The notes under the pieces are model-generated. The model ran no database searches, was not told where the DNA came from, and saw nothing but the letters and a program-made list of their open reading frames with translations. Below are positions 1 through 5,339 of a stretch of 5,339 nt of DNA, piece after piece (within the stretch, counting starts at the first letter, position 1; every line of letters starts with the position of its first letter). Source of the DNA: UBA6544 sp049601975. GTDB lineage: Bacteria; Pseudomonadota; Alphaproteobacteria; UBA8366. The position numbers were made by a program, and so were the translations under genes. The DNA lies in contig JBMYRC010000203.1 of assembly GCA_049601975.1 (NCBI GenBank), positions 1-5,339 on the forward strand. The letters are read 5' to 3'.

Positions 1-164
1 AGTCGCCTTTTGCGCAATTCTCTATGCAAAAAAAAAAGGCAATAATTTTAATAATATATAATTATAGGTGTTATCGCTGTCGCATTTATTGCGGAGCATA
101 AAGCTTTGAACGCGATTAAGCGTTGCTTAGGTAGCTAGTCGGACAAGCAATTTGGAGAATTCGG
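1..164. other. AT-rich intergenic segment, no gene seen
   Basis: No credible coding frame runs through this stretch. It holds a run of ten A (28-37) followed by an almost pure A/T tract to about 66. A perfect TATAAT lies at 57-62 and would suit a -10 element reading rightward, but no TTGACA-like -35 sits at the right distance, so a promoter here is only a possibility. A 7-base inverted repeat, GCCTTTT (5-11) and AAAAGGC (34-40), flanks the left part. It could form a weak hairpin but is not followed by a T run on the + strand. The segment probably contains the promoter and leader of the broken gene that starts at 165. Confidence 0.4.
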
Positions 165-638
165 ATGTCGATTTCGATCAAGATACTTTCCGGTCTATTA
201 ACCTGTTTTGCGTTGTAGACGGCTTCTTGTGTTGAAGCCGAAACGAAACAGAACGCTTGGATCAAAGGGTGGGAGATGTCATCGGGCTAATGCGTTGCAG
301 CCTGTTAGAAGGATCCCTTGTTCTGCGTACAACAAATCAATGGTTATCTCATTGAGGCAATGAATGGCCGTGGCACACCGTCAGCGACCACGATCAACAT
401 GAACCTTTGCAAGGGGGCGCAAATTACTCCCAATTGTTACATGCTCATTCCTCTCCATTTGCGACTTCGCAACACGACATTGGAGACCTTCCAAGTTAGC
501 CATTTATTGCCTGAAAAGGACGCGAATGGACAAGTGTCCAGCGTCGGTTGCATGAAATGCCATGGGTCGACGGGGGGCAACTTTAGCTTCGTGTGGGTAG
601 ACGCGGCCGAAGAGATTTCACCACTGCGCCGGAATTAA
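165..638 (+). pseudogene. Broken gene for a small exported CxxCH (c-type heme) protein
   Basis: An ATG at 165 is preceded by GGAG at 154-157, seven bases upstream. The first 17 codons read like a signal peptide: a Lys, then a hydrophobic run ending LLTCFAL. In the same frame there are stops at codon 18 (TAG, 216-218), codon 42 (TAA, 288-290) and codon 48 (TAG, 306-308). The frame then stays open to TAA at 636-638. The later part holds CMKCH at 549-563, a c-type heme attachment motif, about 25 residues before the end. Export plus CxxCH fits a periplasmic mono-heme cytochrome. A single CxxCH near the C-terminus recalls cytochrome P460-like or Tll0287-like heme proteins, but I cannot align it convincingly to either. 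GC content over 301-600 is 49%, lower than in the neighbouring genes, which fits decay or foreign origin. The alternative is that only the 318-638 frame is expressed, from TTG 318, which would lack an export signal. Whether this was ever a single gene is an inference. Confidence 0.4.
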
Positions 639-2131
639 CTACCCCGCACCGGCCCGAGAGGATAATACCGGACACCCTCTCTCAGTGCATTGTAAGGAAA
701 ATTGACTGGGTTTGCGCCGTGGCCGCCGGGGGCGATGGCCGCGAAGGTGGTCTCGGCGATGGGGTCGAAATGGGCGCGATAATGTGCGGTGCTTTTCAAC
801 ACGATAATGTCCAGGTCCTGTAACACAACACCGAGATGCTCGAAGACCGAGCGGTCATGCGCTTGGACGCGCTCACTGCTGAGCGCGACTTTCACACCGC
901 CAATGGAGAGCAGGGCCGAGGGACCAACATTGTAACGCTTGCCCTGCGCTACGGGCCCTGTCGTCTGGTACTTTCCGTCATTGATGACTTCCACCTTGAA
1001 GGTGCCGTGAAACGGGATGACACCTGGCAAGTCAGCTTGTCCACCGAGGTCAATCTCGATTTCCCCACCGACACCGACTGCATGCGCCGCGTGAGCCGCA
1101 TCTGCATCCTTCACGACGCCGAAGATTGTATTTTGCGCGTCGTTTTGCACGAGCGCTTCCAGCATGCCGACCGTATCGGCGGTGCCGCCGCATCCCGGAT
1201 TGTCTTGCGTGTCCGCGATGACGATGGGCTTCGAAGCTTGAACGGCCAGGCGCATACCTTCCTTCACCGCTTCGTCGGGCGCCAGCAGGGGCTCGGCGAA
1301 CTCCGCTTCCTTGAGCGCGATCAATTGCGCCATTTCGTCGACGGCTGCGTCTGCTTCTTCCTGGCTATAGGCATGGGCGCTGACCGTAGGGCCGCATTGC
1401 CGCAGATCGCCCGGCGGGAACCCCGCGAGATACGCCAGCGAGAGCATGTCTTCTGAGAGCCGCGCCGCCGCCGCCTCGACGATGCCTTTTGAGGGCTCGA
1501 CCAGGGTGCATTGGAAATTGAGTGGTAGCAGGAACGGCAAATGGCGCAAGGCCCGGCCCTGCGGGCGACCGTCAATCAACAGCCGCTTCATCGCTTTGGC
1601 GGCGCGTTTGCCGGTGTCGAACTGATCCACATGGGGGTAGGTCCAATAGGGAAGAATGGCATCGGCGTGGCGGATCATTTGATCGGTGACATTGGCGTGA
1701 TAGTCGAGGCTGATGGCAATGGGCGCTTCCTCGCCGATCACCGCCCGTACCCGACGCAGCAGCTCACCCTCGCCGTCTTCGAACTCCTGCGACACCATCG
1801 CCCCGTGCAGGTCCAGGTAAACGGCGTCGACGGGCAGGGCGTCTGATAAGCGGGCGATGATCTCTCCCGCGATCCGCTCGTAGGCGTGTTTGGTGACGTA
1901 GCCGCCTGGAGTCGTGCTGGTCCAGAGCAGGGGCGCGATCTCGTGATTACCATCGCTGCCATAGAGGAACCCGGCGGTGGAAGCGCCTTTTTCTGAGAAC
2001 TCTTCCAGGATTTCCTCGCCACGCAAAATTCCGGGCCGGTCCGGCGGATTGGCAAAGTTCTCGAAATCCGTGATGTCCGGCACGAAACAATTCGTCTCGT
2101 GCATAAATCCGGCGATAGCTATACGGGCCAT
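635..2131 (-). CDS. M81 family metallopeptidase (MlrC-like)
   Basis: This is a complete 498-residue protein of the MlrC/M81 family, named for the zinc peptidase that cleaves linearised microcystin in sphingomonads. Most family members have unknown peptide or amide substrates. Recognisable blocks are FMHETNCF (9-16) at the N-terminus, LDLHGAM (106-112), SLDYHAN (141-147) and YPHVDQFDTG (165-174). His109, Asp143, His145 and His167 are the likely metal-site residues, and Glu12 is another candidate. The C-terminal MlrC_C-type domain begins near 305 (ADTQDNPGCGGTADT) and ends around 480. No signal peptide is visible, so the protein is probably cytoplasmic. The start is the ATG at 2131-2129, with AGGAG at 2145-2141 nine bases upstream. 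The gene stands alone, diverging from the dehydrogenase gene, and its TAA overlaps the end of the broken gene at its 3' side. Nothing links it specifically to microcystin: no mlrA, mlrB or mlrD is in view. The family call is secure; the substrate is unknown. Confidence 0.93.
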   Translation of the reverse strand: MARIAIAGFMHETNCFVPDITDFENFANPPDRPGILRGEEILEEFSEKGASTAGFLYGSDGNHEIAPLLWTSTTPGGYVTKHAYERIAGEIIARLSDALPVDAVYLDLHGAMVSQEFEDGEGELLRRVRAVIGEEAPIAISLDYHANVTDQMIRHADAILPYWTYPHVDQFDTGKRAAKAMKRLLIDGRPQGRALRHLPFLLPLNFQCTLVEPSKGIVEAAAARLSEDMLSLAYLAGFPPGDLRQCGPTVSAHAYSQEEADAAVDEMAQLIALKEAEFAEPLLAPDEAVKEGMRLAVQASKPIVIADTQDNPGCGGTADTVGMLEALVQNDAQNTIFGVVKDADAAHAAHAVGVGGEIEIDLGGQADLPGVIPFHGTFKVEVINDGKYQTTGPVAQGKRYNVGPSALLSIGGVKVALSSERVQAHDRSVFEHLGVVLQDLDIIVLKSTAHYRAHFDPIAETTFAAIAPGGHGANPVNFPYNALREGVRYYPLGPVRGS

Positions 2132-2159
2132 TCCCTAATTCTCCTGCAAGTTCGTGGCG

Positions 2160-2188
2160 ATTATCGAGGTCCAACCGAGCCGGCGCAA
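2160..2188 (-). promoter_or_regulatory. Possible sigma-70-type promoter of the MlrC-like gene
   Basis: On the minus strand, TTGCGC (2188-2183) and GATAAT (2165-2160) are separated by exactly 17 bases. The -10 matches the consensus at five of six positions; the -35 matches only TTG. Transcription would start near 2153, giving a short leader of roughly 20 bases before the ATG and placing the AGGAG ribosome binding site just inside the transcript. I found no equally good promoter for the divergent dehydrogenase gene in the 141 bases between the two starts. This call rests on motif spacing alone. Confidence 0.35.
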
Positions 2189-2272
2189 TCTTTCCAAGCC
2201 GGTCGCCCAGCTTAAGTTAGTGTGAACGGGACAGCGGACACAAAGCCCGTCCAAATTAAAAGGATCCGACCC

Positions 2273-3040
2273 ATGCCAGAATTCGATGGCCGTGTTTCAT
2301 TTGTTACCGGTGCCGGCTCGGGGATCGGCGAAGCGATGGCGCTGAAGCTGGCAGCGGCGGGTGCCACGGTCGTTTGCTCCGACATTAACGAGCAGACCGC
2401 GCAAGCCACCGCCGCCCGTGTCGAAGAACTGGGTGCGAAGGCCGTGATAAACGCGCTCGACACTGCGGAAGAAGAATCTGTCAAAGAGGCGTTGGCCAAG
2501 ACCCATCGGGACCTCGGTCGCCTTGATGTGTTGATGAACAATGCGGGCGTTGCCGGTAAGGATTGGGAGCGGACCACGTCCATCAATCTGTCCGGCGTCT
2601 ATTACGGGCTTTGCCACGGCTGTCCGATCATGGCGGAGCAGGGCGGTGGTGCGGTGGTTAACACCGCGTCGGTCGCGGGGCTCGGTGCGTTGATGCGCCA
2701 ACAAGTCGACTATCACAATGATCCGGCGGCCGTGGAAGGTGTCAGCGCTTATGTCGCCTCAAAGCACGGTGTCGTCGGTTTGACCAGGCAGTTTGCGGTT
2801 GCGTTCGGGACGGCGGGCGTCAGAGTGAACGCCGTTTGTCCGGGCTATATCGAAACCCCGATTATCGCCGAACGGCTGGCGCATGGGGGCGGGCGGGGGT
2901 TCCTCCTCGATCTGCATCCTATCGGCCGTTTGGGCCAACCGGAGGAAGTGGCAAAGGTAGCCGCCTTCCTTGCCAGTGATGATGCGTCTTTCGTGACTGG
3001 TGTCGCGATGCCCGTCGACGGCGGTTACAGCGCGCGTTAG
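2273..3040 (+). CDS. Short-chain dehydrogenase/reductase (classical SDR)
   Basis: This 255-residue NAD(P)-dependent oxidoreductase has a Rossmann fold. The cofactor motif TGAGSGIG is at 12-19. Asp37, at the end of the second strand (CSDIN), suggests NAD(H) rather than NADP(H). NNAG is at 89-92. The catalytic set appears complete: Asn105, Ser133, Tyr160 and Lys164 (YVASK). The PG motif is at 190-191, and the protein ends in the usual PVDGGY. Total length is normal, but Ser133 and Tyr160 are 27 residues apart instead of the usual 12-14, while the stretch between NNAG and Asn105 is about 9 residues shorter than usual. The substrate pocket is therefore likely unusual, and the substrate (an alcohol or ketone) cannot be named. 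I chose the ATG at 2273 because AAGGA lies eight bases upstream (2260-2264) and the protein then begins in standard fashion. An in-frame GTG at 2222 would add 17 residues of no family character. It is first in a co-directional set with the aldo/keto reductase, 104 bases downstream. Confidence 0.93.
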   Translation: MPEFDGRVSFVTGAGSGIGEAMALKLAAAGATVVCSDINEQTAQATAARVEELGAKAVINALDTAEEESVKEALAKTHRDLGRLDVLMNNAGVAGKDWERTTSINLSGVYYGLCHGCPIMAEQGGGAVVNTASVAGLGALMRQQVDYHNDPAAVEGVSAYVASKHGVVGLTRQFAVAFGTAGVRVNAVCPGYIETPIIAERLAHGGGRGFLLDLHPIGRLGQPEEVAKVAAFLASDDASFVTGVAMPVDGGYSAR

Positions 3041-3056
3041 AGGGGCGGTGCTTGCC

Positions 3057-3081
3057 TCGTCCTAAGCCTGTTGAAGGATGA
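3057..3081. repeat. Imperfect palindrome resembling an alphaproteobacterial intergenic repeat
   Basis: TCGTCCT (3057-3063) and AGGATGA (3075-3081) pair over seven positions, including one G-U, around the 11-base centre AAGCCTGTTGA. The element begins 17 bases after the dehydrogenase stop. It resembles, with a few changes, the palindrome TCATCCTGAGCNTGTCGAAGGATGA that I recall as common between genes in many alphaproteobacteria. That identity is from memory and unverified. No T run follows, so a role as a simple intrinsic terminator is doubtful. It may instead protect the 3' end of the upstream message or simply be a scattered repeat. It sits between the dehydrogenase and the reductase gene, so it could partly uncouple their expression. 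Confidence 0.5.
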
Positions 3082-3144
3082 CATCACGGCCCGATCGGTC
3101 TACATCGAAAGTAATAACCCACTCGCGGAATAAGGACACTCTTC

Positions 3145-4092
3145 ATGCAAAATCGCCAACTCGGAACGTCATCGCTTGAGGTTTCGCCCCTTTGTTTCGG
3201 CTGCAACGTCTTTGGTTGGACGGCAGACGAGGAAATGTCGTTCCGGTTGCTCGACGGATGGCTCGACGCTGGGTTCAATTTCTACGATACGGCGGATGTG
3301 TATTCCCGTTGGCATGACGGCAATGAAGGCGGTGAGTCAGAGACTATCATGGGCAAATGGCTGTCCAGCCGGGGTGGGCGCGACAAGATCGTGTTGGCGA
3401 CGAAGTTCGGTATGGACATGGGTGATGGTAAGGTCGGCCTGTCGCCGGAATATATGGTGAGGGCGGTGGAAGATTCGCTGCGCCGACTGCAGACTGACTA
3501 TATCGATCTCTACCAATCCCATAAGGATGATGAGAACACACCCGTGGACGCGACTCTCGAGGCTTATGCGAATTTGATCGAGCAGGGCAAGGTGCGGGAG
3601 ATCGGCGCGTCGAATTTCTCCGCCACGCGGATGAAGGAAGCACTCGACGCCAGCGAGACGAAGGGACTGCCGCGCTATCAGAGCCTGCAACCGCTCTACA
3701 GCCTGGTCGAACGCGATACGTTCGAGGGTGATTTGGAAGATTTGTGCGCCGCCGAGAATGTCGGCGTGATCGGCTTCTATTCGCTGGCCAGTGGGTTTCT
3801 TACTGGGAAATATCGCTCGAAGGCGGACATGGAAGGCCGCATCCGTGCGCCGCGTGTCGAGAAATATGTGACCGAGGACGGATTCCGCGTACTCGACACC
3901 TTGGACGCGGTGGCCAAGAAGCACAACGCGAAGATGGGACAAGTGGCTCTGGCATGGCTGATGGCACGGCCAAGCGTGACCTCGCCGATCGTGAGTGCGA
4001 CCAATATGGATCAATTGGTGGAACTGACCGCGACGGTGGCACTATCGCTCGATGCGGACGACATCGCGAAGATCGATGAAGCGAGCAAATGA
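3145..4092 (+). CDS. Aldo/keto reductase
   Basis: This 315-residue protein forms a typical full-length (alpha/beta)8-barrel, reducing aldehydes or ketones with NADPH (or the reverse). The AKR catalytic tetrad is visible: Asp48 and Tyr53 (FYDTADVY), Lys87 (LATKFG) and His126 (YQSHKDD). GASNF at 154-158 is the conserved barrel motif, and SPIVSATNMDQLVE (280-293) is the C-terminal cofactor-phosphate-binding region. The overall pattern (RQLGTSSLEVSPLCFG at the start, YSLASGFLTGKY at 212-223) fits the YajO/Tas-like bacterial group, whose natural substrates are mostly unknown. No export signal is seen, so it is cytoplasmic. The start ATG at 3145 has AAGGA at 3132-3136, eight bases upstream. Its stop codon overlaps the start of the GFA-type gene (ATGA at 4089-4092), indicating one transcript and coupled translation. 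The upstream dehydrogenase is on the same strand with a 104-base gap. The family is certain, the substrate is not. Confidence 0.95.
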   Translation: MQNRQLGTSSLEVSPLCFGCNVFGWTADEEMSFRLLDGWLDAGFNFYDTADVYSRWHDGNEGGESETIMGKWLSSRGGRDKIVLATKFGMDMGDGKVGLSPEYMVRAVEDSLRRLQTDYIDLYQSHKDDENTPVDATLEAYANLIEQGKVREIGASNFSATRMKEALDASETKGLPRYQSLQPLYSLVERDTFEGDLEDLCAAENVGVIGFYSLASGFLTGKYRSKADMEGRIRAPRVEKYVTEDGFRVLDTLDAVAKKHNAKMGQVALAWLMARPSVTSPIVSATNMDQLVELTATVALSLDADDIAKIDEASK

Positions 4093-4508
4093 CCGAGCAT
4101 TCCGGGCATTGCCTATGTGGCGCGGTAAGCTTTACCGCGACTGACGTCGAGGCCAAGCATCACGCCTGACATTGTGAGATGTGCCGCCGATGGGCGGGAA
4201 GTCCGCTTTTGGCGACATCCGCCGCAGGGGTCGTCTTTGCCGGAGACGAAAATATCGGCATCTACGATTCGTCGGAATAGGCGGAGCGCGGTTTCTGCAA
4301 GATCTGCGGGTCGAACCTGTTCTACCGATTGAAGGCGACTGGCGGATATCACATGCCGGTCGGCGTGTTCGACGATCAATCTTTTTTTCGGATTACAGGT
4401 GAGGTTTTCATCGACCGCAAACCGCCCGGCTATGATTTTGACGGAGACCATCCCCGCCTTATCGAGGCAGAGACAATGGAGATGTTTGAAGAAAGCGGCG
4501 ATACATAG
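4089..4508 (+). pseudogene. GFA/CENP-V family zinc protein gene with two in-frame stops
   Basis: The 139-codon frame is collinear with the glutathione-dependent formaldehyde-activating (GFA)/CENP-V family from end to end. It starts at an ATG overlapping the reductase stop (ATGA). Structural zinc cysteines are at C8 and C10 (HCLCGAVSF) and C70 and C73 (FCKICGSNLF). Of the catalytic CxCxxC, C29 and C32 remain, but codon 27, where the first Cys belongs, is TGA (4167-4169). A second stop, TAG at codon 64 (4278-4280), sits where the family normally has Trp (DSSE-W-AERGFC). The rest, including GVFDD (92-96) and the ending EMFEESGDT, is intact with no frameshift. Each stop is one substitution from the expected codon (TGC to TGA, TGG to TAG). 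Family members bind zinc and often glutathione; few have proven substrates. The likeliest reading is a recently inactivated last gene of the reductase operon. Sequencing error is possible. Selenocysteine at codon 27 would explain only the first stop. Confidence 0.88.
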
Positions 4509-4522
4509 AATTATGCATCGCT

Positions 4523-4542
4523 CCCTGGTCGCAGAACCGGGG
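4523..4542. terminator. Hairpin between convergent genes, possible weak terminator
   Basis: CCCTGGT (4523-4529) pairs with ACCGGGG (4536-4542) over seven positions, including one T-G, around a six-base loop. It lies 14 bases after the GFA-type stop, between two convergent genes, where a terminator is expected. Neither strand has a T run next to it, so it would not be a classical intrinsic terminator. It may mark a 3' end in another way. Confidence 0.25.
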
Positions 4543-4607
4543 CCTAGTCCAACTCGTTCGCTCTTAATCCCGGATCGCTGACGCGTCCGAGAAACTATTG
4601 GTCGTCG

Positions 4608-5339
4608 CTAGCCGATGACCTCACCATCATCGCGCGCGATAGCGATGATTGACGATCGCGGCGGCGCGTCGCCGCGATCTGGGAAATGGCTCCCACCCTT
4701 AGCCCCCGGATGCTGAATGCCGACGAAGAGCGTCTTTTTATCGGCACTCCAAGTGAGGCCGGTGACTTCGCATTCCCGGGGCCCCACCATGAACCGCCGG
4801 ATCTCACCGCTTATGGGATCGCCGACCAGCATCTGATTATTGCCTTGGCCTTCGTAATCTCCGGAATCCGTATCCTTGCCGTCGGTTCTAATCCAAAGGC
4901 GACCCTGTGTGTCGAATGAAAGCCCGTCTGGAGAGTTAAACATGTTCTCAGGCGTGATGTTCTTCGAGCCAGCATGGGCATCATTGTGAACCTGAGGGTT
5001 TCCAGCTAAAGCAAAAAAATTCGACGAAAAAGCCGTTCTGGCATGATCTCCTTCATCAGGGTGCCAGCTCAAAATTTGGCCGTATATGTTGCGTGTGCGT
5101 GGATTAGGCCCGCCGACAGGAGTCGCGTCGCCGCCGCGATTGGGTTTGCGGCCTCGATTCTTGTTATTCGTCAGGCAAACATAGACTTCCGCGCTGCTCG
5201 GATGAGCCGCGATCCATTCGGGCCGATCCATTCTCGTCGCCTGCACCGCCGACGTGGCCAATCGAGTATGAATACAAATATCAGCGATGGAGGAAAGACC
5301 CGTTGTCTCAGGTGTGAGGGGGAGCCATTCGCCGCGCCC
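4608..5339 (-). CDS. PhoX-family phosphatase (DUF839), C-terminal part, runs off the right edge
   Basis: This is the last 243 residues of a PhoX-type phosphatase, a family of large, usually Tat-exported periplasmic enzymes that release phosphate from organic esters using an iron-calcium cofactor. The first Met or TTG candidate inside the window (TTG at 5261) is not the gene start. The same frame is open for 26 more codons to the edge and encodes family sequence (GRGEWLPL at 1-8, ICIHTRLA at 21-28). Further family blocks, numbered from the edge, are MDRPEW (37-42), LTNN (56-59), NSPDGL (135-140), RLWIRTDG (147-154), GNNQM (166-170), GPRECEVTGLTW (186-197) and FVGIQHPG (205-212). The ending DDGEVIG is the usual family C-terminus, so the 3' end is natural (TAG, 4610-4608). 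Conserved acidic residues in MDRPEW and CEVTG are candidates for cofactor binding. The start, the Tat signal and any phosphate-regulated promoter lie outside the window. Confidence 0.92.
   Translation of the reverse strand, partial: GRGEWLPLTPETTGLSSIADICIHTRLATSAVQATRMDRPEWIAAHPSSAEVYVCLTNNKNRGRKPNRGGDATPVGGPNPRTRNIYGQILSWHPDEGDHARTAFSSNFFALAGNPQVHNDAHAGSKNITPENMFNSPDGLSFDTQGRLWIRTDGKDTDSGDYEGQGNNQMLVGDPISGEIRRFMVGPRECEVTGLTWSADKKTLFVGIQHPGAKGGSHFPDRGDAPPRSSIIAIARDDGEVIG
4626..4679. repeat. Two adjacent perfect inverted repeats in the 3' end of the PhoX-like gene
   Basis: ATCATCGC (4626-4633) is the exact reverse complement of GCGATGAT (4642-4649), with an 8-base loop. Four bases on, GATCGCGGCG (4654-4663) is the exact reverse complement of CGCCGCGATC (4670-4679), with a 6-base loop. 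Both lie inside coding sequence for residues close to the C-terminus of the PhoX-like protein, ending 16 bases before its stop codon. In the message they could form two consecutive stable hairpins. They could protect the 3' end or pause transcription, or may simply reflect GC-rich codons for Arg, Ala and Ile. The pairing is visible in the sequence; any role is conjecture. Confidence 0.45.

Noticed and set aside
1..66. Poly-A run and A/T tract as a CRISPR leader, attachment site or origin
   Set aside because: There are no direct repeats, spacers, tRNA end or initiator-binding boxes nearby. It is simply an AT-rich intergenic stretch.
836..1456. A 206-residue open frame on the + strand opposite the MlrC-like gene
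   Set aside because: It lies wholly antisense to a gene with clear family motifs along its length, and its own translation shows no recognisable family. GC-rich genes commonly leave such open antisense frames.
3091..3098. Eight-base palindrome CCGATCGG ahead of the reductase gene as an operator
   Set aside because: Short GC-rich palindromes of this length are expected by chance here, and it is not positioned against a recognisable promoter.
3337..4014. A 225-residue open frame on the - strand opposite the aldo/keto reductase
   Set aside because: It is the antisense shadow of a reductase with an intact catalytic tetrad. Its translation is rich in His and Arg in a way typical of reverse-strand reading and matches no family I know.
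4113..4451. A 112-residue open frame on the - strand across the GFA-type region
   Set aside because: The + strand frame matches the GFA family over its full length despite two stops, so the opposite frame is a by-product.
165..4508. Stop-codon reassignment as an explanation for the in-frame stops
   Set aside because: All three stop types occur internally, and the intact genes end normally on TAA, TAG and TGA at the expected family lengths, so no single codon can be reassigned.
4399..4581. A 60-residue + strand frame starting inside the end of the GFA-type gene
   Set aside because: It is out of frame with the GFA sequence, has no ribosome binding site I can see, and its translation is low in family character.
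5259..5261. TTG as the start of a short PhoX-like protein
   Set aside because: The same frame is open upstream to the window edge and encodes typical PhoX-family residues there, so the gene begins outside the window.

Overview
The window looks like chromosomal DNA from an alphaproteobacterium, probably environmental. The evidence is GC-rich coding sequence, the protein families present, and a hairpin resembling a palindromic repeat I recall from alphaproteobacterial intergenic regions. The assignment is an inference, and no marker gene is present to fix the genus.

Layout, left to right. Positions 1-164 are AT-rich and contain no gene. Positions 165-638 (+) hold what looks like a broken gene for a small exported protein with one CxxCH heme-attachment motif. 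It has a good ribosome binding site and a signal-peptide-like start, but three in-frame stops. An M81/MlrC-family metallopeptidase gene (635-2131, -) converges on it, and the two share a TTAA at their ends. A 141-base divergent intergenic region follows, with a plausible promoter for the peptidase gene. Then come three co-directional genes on the + strand: a short-chain dehydrogenase (2273-3040), an aldo/keto reductase (3145-4092) and a GFA/CENP-V-type zinc protein (4089-4508). The last starts inside the stop codon of the reductase (ATGA) but carries two in-frame stops. A PhoX-family phosphatase gene (4608-5339, -) converges from the right. Its frame is open to the window edge, so only its C-terminal part is present.

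How the genes may work together is uncertain. The dehydrogenase, the reductase and the remains of the GFA gene could have formed a small unit acting on carbonyl compounds: alcohol/aldehyde interconversion plus a thiol-adduct or aldehyde-handling step. The two reductases still look functional and the third member is broken. The MlrC-like peptidase and the PhoX-like phosphatase are separately transcribed and would fit scavenging of peptides and organic phosphate.

The most unusual feature is the GFA frame. It is collinear with the family over its full length, without frameshifts, and interrupted by only two stops. One is a UGA exactly where the first cysteine of the catalytic CxCxxC motif belongs, with a small GC hairpin just downstream. 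A second stop (UAG at an expected Trp) makes recent gene decay much likelier than selenocysteine recoding. No clearly new defence or mobile system is visible.
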